This document shows, piece after piece, positions 25,905 to 37,738 of a stretch of DNA of 64,000 nucleotides. The position numbers and the translations under genes are program-made. This stretch comes from Bigelowiella natans CCMP2755. Its lineage: Eukaryota > Cercozoa > Chlorarachniophyceae. Position 1 is the first letter of the stretch. Each line of letters starts with the position of its first letter. Below the pieces are notes generated by a model. The model made no database searches, was not told the origin of the DNA, and saw only the letters and a program-made list of their open reading frames with translations. Location of the stretch: NCBI GenBank assembly GCA_000320545.1, contig ADNK01002518.1, positions 23,501 through 87,500 of the forward strand. Reading direction: 5' to 3'.

Positions 25905-27515
25905 ATGGAAGATTTTCATTGTCCCATCACAAAGCATCTTATGATAGAGCCATCTGTTAACGAAGCTGGGGAAACATACGAATTGCAGGCCATCGAAATG
26001 TGGTATTTCAGATGTGCTTTACTTCAGAGAAATAATACGTGAAGATTACGTGTTGCGCGGTACATGAAGATCCCTCGTTCCTATTTGTAGGTACTCAAGA
26101 GGAAACTATGTAGATCCCAAGACTGGCATCAAGGTGAAGGACACTCGACTGTACCCGAACATACTGGTGAAACGTTTAATTCTCAAACAAATGAAAAATG
26201 ATATGGACAAGTCTATAAATAATCCAAGTATTCTCCTGGCACATCATTTGCTCCTAAAAGCAGTCAAACGGCGAGAAGTAGAACTTGACATTGAATCATT
26301 CGGAAACTTCTTGAGCCTGTCGGAAATTCTTGGGGATACCAAAGATGATGGCGAGGAAGTGAAAAATGAAGAAAGAAAAGCTAAGTTTACGAAAAAGGAT
26401 GAGTGGGAACAAATTGAAGAAGAAGCATTCGCAACATATTTTGGTGTAGACTTCCACATTATGGACCAAGTAAATGGTAAAGCTCTTATACAGAAAGCTG
26501 CTAAGGCGGGGAGTGACTGCGCTATGGGAAAGTGCTATCAAGAGGGTTGGGGCGTCAAACTGGACACTAAGCTTGCAATCGAATTCTACCATAAAAGTGC
26601 AGGTGCTGGCAGCTCTCATGGAATGTGTCGTCTCGGTAAATCTTTCCAGACAGGGTATGGGGTCACAAAGGATTACTCCACAGCGGTTGAGATTTTCCGG
26701 CGAGCAGCACGCAGGGGCAATAGCAATGCAATTTATAATCTCGGTATCTGCTACGACGAAGGCTATGGCGTGGAGAAAAGCACAAAGGTATTACAACAAA
26801 AGGTTGCGTAGTGAATTAAATGTCTGAAAAACATCTACACTTGGTGCCAGATCGCATTGAGTCTCTATCATGAAGCAGCGATAAGGGGCAATAGTCATGC
26901 TGAGACTAACTTAGGATTTGCTTACATGCATGGTAATAACCAGTTTTAAATCATATATATAAAGAACAATGATAGCGATTTCTGAGGAAAGCTATTTTTT
27001 CTACAATTCTCGAGGCAATGGTGTTCAGCTGAGTCAGGCAAAAGCAGCTCGTTGCTATTTTAGAGCATCACAGCAAGAAAATAGTGTAGCTTTAAGGTGA
27101 TCGATACTTCCAATACCAAGGTAGTCTCACCACACAAACGCATAAAAACTCAGCAACCTCGGATTATGCTACCAGCATGGGAAGGGAGTGGCGAAGAATA
27201 TAGCCAAGGCAATTGGATTATACAAACGAAGCGCAGAGCTGGGGCATAAGGGGGCAATGAACAATTTAGGTAGAAATACTCAACGGGGAAAGACTGCCGT
27301 TTCTAGAAATCAGATTTGGATATTGTGCTGCTCTAGGTTACTGTCATGAAAATGGAATCGGCGTTGCTCAGAACATGAATGAGGCACTGAAATGGTACAA
27401 GGAAGCTGCAAAGTTGCAGAGTGCTAAAGCACGTAAAAATATAGAAAATTTAATAAAGAAGTTTCCGGATCTTAAGAAAGTGGAGGTGAGGAAAAATAGT
27501 GGTGTGTTGGCATAG
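25905..27515 (+). CDS. U-box domain protein with Sel1-like repeats
   Basis: Exons: 25905-26002, 26091-26787, 26851-26932, 27015-27096, 27154-27269, 27338-27515. The N-terminus 'FHCPITKHLMIEPSVNEAGE' followed by 'TYELQAIEMWYSRGNYVDP' is a U-box (metal-free RING fold), the E2-binding domain of an E3 ubiquitin ligase. A helical linker (about residues 60-140) leads to five or six Sel1-like repeats: 'AMGKCYQEGWGVKLDTKLAI', 'GMCRLGKSFQTGYGVTKDYS', 'IYNLGICYDEGYGVEKS', 'HAETNLGFAYMHG', 'NLGLCYQHGKGVAKNIAKAI', 'YCHENGIGVAQNMNEALKW'. Exon joins before the last exon are in phase and introns are short. The repeats probably bind substrates. The exact 3' end is less certain than the rest, as a GTGAGG donor near 27486 could add another exon. 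Confidence 0.88.
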
Positions 27516-29474
27516 TTTTATTTTCACTTGTGTTTCCATCTATAATGATATTAAGAGTTGAAAACCAAGGAGATAAGTCAGCCATTACATCCGATTGATA
27601 CCAATGTATACACAATCTAGAATAATTCATTGAGACGTGCAACAATGATGCCATCTGTGAATCTAACCATGGGCCTTATTCGCCCAAAAATTAGCTATCA
27701 AGCTGATCGATGCTTGCTACTTAGTTCCACCAACATCATCGTTATCATCAACGTCGCAACGATACATCACGAAACTCGTGCTTTGAACATCTCTAGATCT
27801 AGCTGCAACTTCTGTCCCTTCATGTTATCGTGCGCATTTTCTTCTCATTCGGTAGAACTAGAGCAGTGCGGTTGGTGCTGCTGCATTCATTGGAAATGTG
27901 GCCATGCACCGAGCTCATTCTGAATGATGTTGGCTAGTTGGCCTCTCTGGCTCTAATTGAGTTTTTTCATTCCATCTCACCACAGACCAGTCAATACGAC
28001 GTGACACGTGCATGCTTGTGTTCACATCCGCCCGCATGCCTCATAGCCTAGCTAGCTGGACAGCATGATGCAAGTACGTCTAGACGTGCGCGCGTGCACG
28101 CATGCGCTTGCAGCTTGCTAGCTTGTCCAAGTGTGTCAAACATGAAAAAAAATTGACTCATTGCGTGGTTTGCCATTCCAACATTGGACGAGTTGCCTGT
28201 CATTTGCTCGCGTTCCAGCGTTCCAGCCCAACAGCAGCGCAACATGGTCCGACGCGTTTGTCCGGTTTCAGAGTTGTCCAGTTGCATCGTTGTGTCCTTC
28301 AGTCCTGTCTAGCTGTGCATGTGCAGAGCTAGAGAGTGCAACAGTGAAGCTTGCCAATTGCATCTCAGTTCCAGTTGGTTGATGGGCTTTGCTAGCTTTG
28401 GCTGAACGCAGTTCCAAACAAGCGAAAGATGTCCACGTGCTGTTGCAGGGGACGACGAGCGAGTGAGTGAACGAACGAATGAAGTGATTCCAATGCTGGA
28501 ATGTGCAGCTGGAAGGATCGCATGAGTGCCACCCCACCCACTTCCTCTCCAAACATCAAGACCTTGGGAACGAATGAGCAATTGAACGAAGTGATTCCAA
28601 TGAACGAGTGAACGAGTGTGAGTGAACAAAGAGACTGGACCTGAAAGAACCATGCACTGGACGTGCCGCAACTCATCCACTCCCTCCTCAGTCAACTCAT
28701 CAATCATTGAAATTTGAGAGTTCGTTCCGCCGGCCACGAGCAGTCAGACAGATGACCTGCATGGACAGGGTTCACGCTGTCAACGCGAGGACAAACCCGA
28801 AGCCGACAAGCGTCGCACGTTCCGAAACAATGAAACAATGAAACAATGATGAAAAACCACATTTCCAAAGTGTTGCAAGACACTTGCAGTGTGCAAAATG
28901 CAGTGCCTCGAACTGGTTTCAGTGAGGACTGTGACTAGCAAATCAACTAGCTGGTTTGCCAAAATGGCATGACTTGGTCATTGAGAAGCAATGACACTAG
29001 CAGCAAAATTCTGACGGCGCAAGACCTCCACTCTGAGCAAAAACTTCCTGAAGGCCATGTCCACACGACGATCTACGATTGGATCATCTGAGGGGGGCCC
29101 CAGCAGAATTTTGGTTTTGGAGGAGTCTGGAGCGTCAAAGAATGAAGAGTGGAGGGAAGAAGCTGAACCCAGAGCTGATCTCATGTGCGAGAGAAGCTTG
29201 CATCTCTCTGCATTCAAGTGAGTGCAATGATGGATGAGGTGGTTGACACTTTGAACAACTTCAGCATTGCAAAGAGGACACACCGAGAAAGAGGGGGGCA
29301 AATCCGATGATGAATGGGGCGGTCATGAAGGGTCACGTGATCTTGCTTCTGAATTTACGAGTACGTAGCATCGATGATTAGAAGTCATTGGTTTAAAAAT
29401 TGTACATCTTCACAACCAATCAAACTAGACACTTTTTACAAGATGTTTTGACAATTTGGATTGACATATGCAGT

Positions 29475-29509
<35 letters not shown>

Positions 29510-29802
29510 AAAGAAGAAGTACGAGGAGAGAGAAGTATCCCCCCCGTCTGATTCACCGCCTAACGTGCTCACAAAAAGAAGCTTTCATGGCTCATCCCAG
29601 CACACGGCTTTGGTCTCGGGATCCAATAATTGAGGTTGGTGCCCTGCATGCATAATTTCCATGGTATTTCGTGTTGGGCTTTTTTGAATAAACATCATTA
29701 TCATTATCATCATCAAGGACATTGTTCGATGAGGACTGAGAATGGGCGAATTTTTTTCCATAATGATGGTGATGTTAGGAACTAAAGAGAAGAGTGTCGT
29801 TC
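27516..29802. other. Island E between U-box gene and amine oxidase
   Basis: From about 27630 to 29340 the sequence is GC-richer and palindrome-rich ('cctagctagctggac' near 28047, 'cgcgcgtgcacgcatgcgcttgc' near 28088). It carries the LINE remnant described separately. The stretch 28450-28625 contains related copies of 'gaagtgattccaatg' and 'gaacgagtgaacgagtg', a degenerate local duplication. 29340-29800 is AT-rich with a (CAA)n tract at 29475-29510 and is the likely amine oxidase leader. An N-terminal exon of the oxidase may lie here but was not identified. Confidence 0.55.
28830..29301 (-). mobile_element. 3' end of a non-LTR retrotransposon, copy 2
   Basis: The minus-strand ORF 29301-28978 (107 aa) reads 'FSVCPLCNAEVVQSVNHLIHHC' at its N-terminus: a CxxC-H-C zinc knuckle of the kind that follows the reverse transcriptase domain in LINE ORF2 proteins. 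It continues into 'VDMAFRKFLLRVEVLRR' and a stop. The downstream tail to about 28830 matches the tail of copy 1 (6995-7080). No reverse transcriptase or endonuclease domain is present, so this is a 5'-truncated dead copy. It lies in opposite orientation to copy 1, 22 kb away. Confidence 0.75.
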
Positions 29803-30744
29803 TCTCTGGCAGAAGTCGTAGTTTCATACTTGCGCGAGAAGCCGCCTTCATCTTCAGGCGGCTGCTTTACCGGTCGGTATGATGTCGTCATTGTCGGAGC
29901 TGGTGTAGCAGGTAGTGAGTAACTTGCAGTAGCAGCAACATGTTCCGAATTCAAACAATACGCTTGATATTATTTATATGTAAGGCCTGTCTGCGGCTCG
30001 TCAATTGTGTGCGGAGGGAGAGGGAGAGGGGAGCAATAACAACAAGAATAGCATTGTTATACTCGAAGCTCGATCACGGATAGGAGGACGGGTACATACA
30101 GAGACGTTTCCGAGTCGGTAATACGTGCTTTCCCTGCAGCTACGTACATGTTGTGGTGTAGGGGTAGAAGTAGGAGTGTACAAATGCTAATATCAGTCAT
30201 AGTGATGGAAATTGTTAGTAGTTTGTAGTATATTGTTATCGTTACTGTTATCCCTCCGAGGGTGTAGCTAATTTAAACAACGAACCACCAACTGCCGTTA
30301 TTTTATACTTAATGCTGCACAGAGGTGAGGGAATTGGGAGCGTCGATGTGGATCTCGGGGCAAATTATATCCATGCATGTACTAAGGTCATTTCTGCTCT
30401 TGTTCCAAAGATTTGTACTAGACCGTTAGTTGTTGTGAAGGCTGCTTTTTCCCTAAGTCATTTTTCCTCACCAATATTGCCACTACTTTCATCTATGAAG
30501 AATATAAATAATAACCACAGGATCAGCCTGTCTTCCAATTGGCAGTAAAACATAAAATTCAGACTGCAGTGGTAGCTGGTGGCCGGGTAGTAGTAGTAGT
30601 AGTAGTAATCATATTTGTTCATAATAACCCTATGATGATGATGGTGATGATTCTCCTTCTTTTTTTGGCGGCTAAGTCGTTCGTTATGACAAAAAATGTT
30701 TCTTCCTTGCAACCATCATCTACTTGTATTATTGTCGTTGTGGG

Positions 30745-30798
<54 letters not shown>

Positions 30799-33523
30799 GA
30801 TCAGAATTTCGAAGATACTGAAGTTGCTCAGTGGTACAACGTTGGATCCGGGTGATTACTACTTGTCCTATATCGTTTCTATCTATTTAATCATTGTACA
30901 CTCACTATCATCGTCATGAAATCCTTCCGTCGATAGAGTAATAGCGAGAGTTTTAATATTACATATCCCGTAGCAATGAAGTTTTGTGCCTCCTCCTCCT
31001 CCTCCTCCTCCTGATAGAAGATACGACGTGTCCTTCCTTATACATTATCGTAGGCAACGGATACAAAGCATTGACATTGCGAGAATGCATACGCTATTGT
31101 GGAAGATCGATTCATATATGACCAGATTAGGTTGTTGTTGGTGTTTACTACTCCTCATGCGTATTGGTAGTAGCAGTAGCAGTAGCAGCAGCGTGTTCTT
31201 TGTTCCTACTGTGGAATGAGTGAATGAATGGCTGACTGGTTGGTGGTAGCTGCGAACAACAACAACAACAACTACAACAACAATAACACGAAGAAGAAGA
31301 AGATGATGATGATGAGAGGGAAGTGACATAATAGTGATGTGACGATGTACACATGAATCTGAAACATGTATATTACAGTCCGTAAAATGAAGCCAGAGCA
31401 AATACAGAAATACAGCATGGCTTCGTTGTTCGAGGTGGGTGATTAAAATGTCTAGTATTATTCACACAGATTCATTAATTGGTGAGTAAAGAATGAGGAG
31501 GAATAATTATTGATGATAATGATGATGATGGTGATGATGATGACGATTTTATCTGTGATGAATACGACAACGACGATGATGATGAACATGAGACCGTGTG
31601 GTTGGGAGGGAAGGAGACTATATATCACCTTGTGAGAAGATAATACACCTTCTGGTGCTACTCAATCAATAATCATCATCCTCATCACCATCATGATATA
31701 AAGGTGTGCCGTAAGTCTATTTTAAAACGATTCTTCATCAAAGCACATGATAGAGGAGGAGGAGGAGAAAGGAAAGTACCCACAGAAGACAATTCTACTA
31801 CTACCACTTGTTCTTCCTCTCGTTCACCCGCCGATGATAGGATTCTTACAAAAATTGAAGAAAAAATTCTTTATAAACTTGCACGGTACTAGAAGAATGA
31901 TAGGGAAAAGAAGAAGAAGAAAAAGAAGAGGATGAAGAAACATCGAGTAGCTATTAACGTGGAGTAGTAGCGGAGTAGTAGTAGTAGTGGTAGTATTACT
32001 ACTAGTAGTAAACAATTCTAGTGTAAGTATCTGCTGCTGCTACTTTAATGAGTGTTAGTTGTTGATGGATGTTCTCCGTTACTTTTTTTGTCAACAGACG
32101 TGCTTACGGTTATGTCTCAAATCTGGAAGATACAAGTCTTGAATTTGTCCGTCCTCCCCCGGTAGGTATTTACTTATTTGTTTGTCGTCACTTATAATAT
32201 GAATCTACTTATTTGTTTGTCGTCACTTATAATATGAATCTACTACTACTACTACTACTACTACTACTGAAACTATCTTATCAACATCGTACTATACGAT
32301 ATCATCGTCATGAACATGCATAATGTATCCTTCTATTTCAGGGTGGGGAGACGTTCTCTTCTTCTTCCTCTTCTTCTTCCTCTTCTTCAAGATTTGATAC
32401 AGATGATCGTTTTGGTTCTCCTGAGCACGTACGTGAAGAAGCTCAAGAGATCAATTCCAAAATTTTCAAGTCCAAAACAACACTTAAGGTGATGATTATT
32501 CTTTTTCCTATAATTGATATTATTGTGTCAATTGACTACTACTACTACTATCAACAAATGCATGCACCATTCATTGTGTATTATCAAGAGTATATCTCCT
32601 TAGAATCGCCCACATCGTCATCTTCCACATCATAATTTCAATGAAGATACTTTAAACAATATACATCTCCTAGTTGGATTATTTGCCATCATTATCTCAT
32701 TAATTCGTCAGTCTCATTGATCTAATCGTTATTATTACTTAATCCTAATGATCATCGACGTTAAGGTTGAAGCTGCCAAGGATGATGGAAATAAAGGGGA
32801 TCGATTCGTCGTAGATGGGTAAGTAAGTAAGTAAGTGAGTAAGTAGAATGACTTCTCTCATCATTATCATCATCATCATCATCATCATCATCATTGCTTC
32901 ATTGCATGAATGACAGTAGGTATTCTTATTGCACAACACAGATACAAATGGCTCATAAACTTGCTAGCGGATAAATTACCTATACAAACAGAGGTATGAG
33001 TGAGCAAGTCTCTGTACGTTCATTGCGTGTAAATATGATGATAATGGTGGGTGTAGAGAAGGTATTTCATCGTGTTCTTCATCATATGGTTATTGTTCAG
33101 AAATATATTGATATTCCAATCCAAATAAGTCTTCTTCTCTCCCCTCCCCCCCCCGTATTTCCCTTACTCTCATCAGCGTGAGGTGATATCCATCAAAGAT
33201 ATCAGTGGCGGGTCCTCCTCCTCCTCCCTAGAGAACAAAGAAGAGGACAAAGACAACAGCAGTAAGTAGTGTGTCCTCCACCTTGATAAGAATACCAGAT
33301 GTGTGACTTCTTATTCTTCAATAGCTATCAATAATACTTATAATATCCTGTTTGACGTTGGTAATAGGATGTTCATCATCACCCTCCATGGCACCTGATC
33401 ATCACTACCCAATATTAGTCACTTGCAAAGATGGCTCTAAGGTACTAGTAGTAGTAGTACTAGTAGTATCTTTATCGTGTAATCGATGGTAGATAGTAGT
33501 AATAAAAGCCCCACAGTACACAG

Positions 33524-33562
<39 letters not shown>

Positions 33563-34567
33563 ATACACACACCTTATAATACTGCATATGTTGGCTACGA
33601 CTTTATGATTCCTTATTTGGTTGCTCGTAACACTTGTCCTCATTTCATGCTAACTAACTACTTTCTTGTTTGCATGTAGTTTTGGTGTAAAAGGGTGATA
33701 TGTACATTACCTCTAGAGATCCTCAGGGTATGTGTGTGTGTGTGTGTGTTATGTATGAACGTTCTCTGTGTATTATTAGTATTACTTGCTACTACTACTA
33801 CTACTACTACTACTATTCATAACTTGTAATATAGTGGTGGTGGTGATGGTGGTAGTAGGAATGATAAGAGTAGTAATAGAGGAATGACTTAAAACGATTC
33901 GAGTAGCCATCATCATCATTATTATTATAATCATCATCATCATCATCATGATACACAGGAGACCATATTTTCTCCATCGCTTTCGAAACACAAGATAGAG
34001 GCAATGAGAAGGTAGTAGGTTTGTTGGTGCTCATCATATGTAGCAAGTAAGAGTGGGAGAGAGAGGGGGGGGGGGAGAGGAGAAGTATTGCCATTCTAAT
34101 CATCACCCCCCCCTGCCCGCCCCCTCTCCCAGGATTTCCACAGGGGCTCATAACAAGATTATTCTTCGATTCAATCATTTGAAGGTATTACAGTAACAAG
34201 AAAGAGAAAACATCTCACCCACTTATTCTATTGTGTGATGCTGCTGTTACTACATAAAGAAGATATTTTGGCCTGTGGATATCCCCCAATTCAACTGTGA
34301 CGACCCTCGGTATGGTGATAATGATGATGAATTTGATCATGATCATGATACTCGATTATTGTTGTTCTTGTTGTTTGTCGTACAATGGTGAATGTCTAGT
34401 AAATGGACTATATCATCTTAGAAAAATCTGAAATCATCATCAATATCACATCATCATACAATATCATCATACAATATCATCATGTTGTTCAGATTTCAGT
34501 TTTTAAATCTCCATTGTTATGGGAAAGCTGGCATTATTCTCGCTCATGTCTGTAGGGACACCAGCAT

Positions 34568-34614
<47 letters not shown>

Positions 34615-35465
34615 TTATAACATTATTCTCACGATCATTGCGAAGAAGAAGAAGAAGAAGAAGAAGAAGAAGAAGAAGAAGACGATGACAACAGTCAGCT
34701 GCATCATAGCGATAAATAGCTTCACTTACGACGTGATATTAATAGATGATGATGATGATGATGATGACGATGATGATGACAGCTGTAGTCGGAATTCATG
34801 CAAAGATTGTTTCTCTTTCCTCCTCCTCCTTGTCGTCGTCATATGTCTTCGTGTTGTCTAAATTATTGTTGAAGATATTTCCTCCCTATGCCTACGGATA
34901 TGGCGCTGATTCTCAAAGCAGCAGCAGCAGCAGCAGTAACAACAACTTGGAAGTTGTTAAAGAGGTCACAATATTAATAACCGGGAGCTACTACTATAAT
35001 TTAATCTAATATTTGTTATCATAATTATTATTTTTAATCTCTATGAAAGGTATTGGTAGTGCTTTCCAGGATGTTTGGAATATCAATGAGTGCATTGCAA
35101 GAAAGATTGTTGGACTACATCGTGACAAGATGGGATGATGAATCCTATTCGAGAGGATCCTATAGTTACTTGAGGCCGGGAGGTTGTATGTATGTATGTA
35201 TTATTATAGTACTATCAATGTTAATTAATATATAAATATAAACATTATGTAACTTCTTCAATCGATTTGTCTGTGTGCAGGGCATATGCAGCATTTAAAA
35301 GACCTACAAGCACCCCTTAGGAGAACATCTACAGGAGAAAATATTGTGCATTTTGCTGGGGAAGCATGCACAACCGTTGGATTTCAGGTGGCAAGCGATG
35401 CAGTATATGCTTTGGACAATAGACACGACGAAGATGATTTGTGTTTTTTACACGCACACACAAAC

Positions 35466-35508
<43 letters not shown>

Positions 35509-35766
35509 ATTACATAATAACGCAGCACTGTGTCTTCTATAGTTTGGGAAGGGAAATCGTACGACACAAATGATGTACAATAATAGTATTATCATTCAGG
35601 ATGGTGTAATGACACTCCTTTGTTTGCTTTGTATGTGAGCCATCATCACCAAGTACAACCTGGCCGCTTAGTCACGCAGTATAATTTTTTTTAGTGCGTC
35701 CACGGTGCGTACATTTCTGGAGAGAAAGCTGCATGTGAAGTCGCAAAAGATTTAAAAAAGAAGTAG
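29803..35766 (+). CDS. FAD-dependent amine oxidase (polyamine oxidase/LSD1-like)
   Basis: The gene has many small exons. Clear ones: ending 29911 ('GRYDVVIVGAGVAG', dinucleotide-binding GxGxxG), 29985-30117 ('GLSAARQLC...VILEARSRIGGRVHTETF'), about 30321-30386 ('VDVDLGANYIHAC'), 30521-30585, about 33955-34010 ('FSPSLSKHKIEAMRR'), about 34134-34184 ('STGAHNKIILRFNHLK'), about 34263-34310, about 34493-34555, about 35051-35171 ('RWDDESYSRGSYSYLRPG'), about 35281-35387 ('ENIVHFAGEAC'), 35695-35766 ('CVHGAYISGEKAAC'). Motif order fits the Amino_oxidase family (polyamine oxidases, MAO, LSD1). I see no SWIRM or tower domain, so a polyamine oxidase is more likely than a histone demethylase. The likely reaction is FAD-linked oxidation of a polyamine giving an aldehyde and H2O2. 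The first exon and several central joins (30.6-33.9 kb) are unresolved. Introns are heavily loaded with microsatellites. Confidence 0.8.
30752..30797. repeat. Poly-A plus (TA)n tract in amine oxidase intron
   Basis: A run of about 16 A is followed by about 17 TA units, immediately upstream of a candidate acceptor near 30805. Similar TA tracts in this gene lie at about 34574-34602 and 35467-35504. Confidence 0.9.
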
Positions 35767-35969
35767 TCGATGTGTGGCTGCGTATGCATATCGTCATCAT
35801 GCATCATCGAAAGCTCTAAGTTTTCGTTGACGACAATGACAGTCGAGCGGTGTATAGATAAGCACACCAATAACTACTTAGATTTGGTCACCATCAGCTG
35901 AGTTGCCCCTCCTCATATACGTAGTGCATGCCATGGCTGCGCAATGTCCACATGGCCATAGCCATGAAA

Positions 35970-36086
35970 CGGATGCAATGAACAATCTTTTAAATGGTGA
36001 GCATCCTGATGTAGCCATGCAAACCAGCGGCTATAGCGCTTGAATTGTATCTGTTCACGTTTCTGCTGTGATGTCTTTCATGCATG
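35970..36086 (+). repeat. Dispersed repeat family, copy 1
   Basis: Shares with 61069-61206 the ordered blocks 'cggatg(c/t)aatgaa', 'aatggt', 'atgtagc', 'tgcaaa', 'cggcta(t/c)agcgct' and 'gctgtgatgtct'. Spacing is conserved within a few bases. It shows no coding potential. Confidence 0.75.
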
Positions 36087-36354
36087 AAAATACAATGTGG
36101 CGCGCAGTGTAACGTGTTTCCTTCCATTCTGGTGAACAAAGTCTTTTGCTAGTTTAGTCTCGTCGTCTTTGTCCGCCGTGATGGTAGTCAGTTGATTACC
36201 GTGTGCTGTTTGTTGATGAGCATGCTTTGGGCGGCTCAGCAACGCCACATAGCTGCTTACATAGCTGCTCAATGTAGTAGTGTGTGGTCGCAATCCCAAT
36301 TTCCTGTTTGCAATTGCTGTGCAGGCTGGGATGATGCATTCATCTAGTTTATGA

Positions 36355-36440
36355 GACGGATGTAATGAATGCTAGAATGAATTAAAATTTTCAATGGTCA
36401 TCCCAAGGTAGCATGCAGAGCAGCGGCCAGCAGCGGTTAA
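36355..36440 (+). repeat. Dispersed repeat family, copy 3 (shorter)
   Basis: Begins 'gacggatgtaatgaat', then 'tttcaatggtcatcc', 'gtagcatgcagagcagcgg', as in 61069-61206. Similarity fades after about 36440, just before the left inverted repeat of the neighbouring element. Confidence 0.7.
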
Positions 36441-36460
36441 ATTGTGTTTGTCTAGCACAG

Positions 36461-37023
36461 ATGCAGCAGCACCATGGGCCACACCCACATTTCATTTCCC
36501 ATCTGCCGTCAGTAGAGGGAAATCGCAAAATTTTCATTTCAAAAATTCACTTACTGACGACCTACTGCTGAAGTGAATTGCTAGAATGACATGGCAAAAT
36601 CACAGGCACATCCCATGTGTTTTGTGAAAACAATCTTTGTTAAAAATGACATGGCAAAATCCACAGCAGAGCATCGTTAAAAACACTGTAAATTTGTTCT
36701 CACCTAAAATGATAAATGACAATGTTCAAATCAAAAATGGGGAAGCCATTGGACAAATGGCTGACGGAAGAACAATTCAGATCTTTGAAGAACAAAAGAT
36801 TTTTGTGTGTGATGTCGTCTGACATGGACACACACAAAAGGAAACCTACTGAAGAACTTGTCATCAAGTTCGGTCAAGGCAAAGGAACTCAACCAGCATC
36901 AAGATCAAAAGATTACATGTCACATTGTGGACATACTGATAACAAAAGGCCCTGGATGGGTTGCTGTAAACTGACGGCAAATGGGAAATGAAATGTGGGG
37001 TGTGCCCCATGGTGCTGCTGCAT
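36461..37023. mobile_element. 563-bp element with about 52-bp terminal inverted repeats
   Basis: The left end 36461-36512 (starting 'atgcagcagcaccatggg', ending 'gccgtcag') is the near-exact reverse complement of the right end 36971-37023 (starting 'ctgacggcaaatgggaaatg', ending 'tggtgctgctgcat'). I count only a few mismatches and a one-base length difference. The AT-rich interior has a 17-bp direct repeat 'aatgacatggcaaaatc' (36585 and 36645) and an open frame at 36716-36991 (MGKPLDKWLTEEQF...) that is not recognisable as a transposase. This fits a non-autonomous DNA transposon or MITE. No clean target-site duplication was seen. Confidence 0.75.
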
Positions 37024-37738
37024 GCTTGCCACCAAGGTGTGATCATCGGCATGCATGCGCTTAAATTTGCTGACGATCGCACGCACGTACGTGCGTGATC
37101 ATGATAGACATGCAATACACAATATATATAATATATATAGTGTATTGCTGTGTCTATTATCTTTACGTTGTGTGTCGTGATCAGTAGACATGTGCGTGTC
37201 GTTAGATGCATGCATGGTGCCGCCGAAATTGTCGCTTGCTGGCGGCACGTCTATGGGCCGCACAATGCGACATCTGGCCATGCAATAAGACAACGCAACA
37301 ATGCCTGCATAGGGCATGAGAAATCATTGATCACGACGGCCATGCACGCACCTCCCCGGCTGGATCAACAACATGCAACAACGTAACGTGATGTAATGAT
37401 TTGGATTGATGCATACAAAATGCAAAATTATTATTGATCTACAACTTCATCACTGTTATCGAGTGATTGCTCTGCTAGTTTACATGAGAGGCAACGACAT
37501 AAAGAATAAGATTTACATTTGAGATATAAAGCTTGTTCACAGCAGCTAGCTACGAGGTGACATGTTGACTCAATGAGTCATTGTTATTAACCCAGCATTT
37601 ATGTGATAATCCAACGACGCGACACCATTTCTCCAGCTCCAAATCGATGAAAACGGTAGTTGTCACAACAGTATTCATGTGTAAAAGAATGATGAGACAA
37701 AAAAATAATTTTGGCATCACTTGTTCCAATTGTAACAA

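Larger units (their letters stand above)
35767..37738. other. Convergent intergenic island F
   Basis: The gap lies between the 3' ends of the amine oxidase and the PH-domain gene. It holds two copies of the dispersed repeat (35970-36086 and 36355-36440), the inverted-repeat element 36461-37023, and an AT hairpin (37106-37146). Between 37030 and 37390 palindromic words are dense ('gcatgcatgcgc', 'gcacgcacgtacgtgcgtg'). 37390-37738 is plain AT-rich sequence. No host gene was recognised. Confidence 0.6.

Noticed and set aside
28048-28737. Several minus-strand ORFs of 79-142 codons in island E
   Set aside because: Three frames are open at once over the same bases and share repeated His/Ser/Trp words from local duplications; no domain, and no frame stands out.
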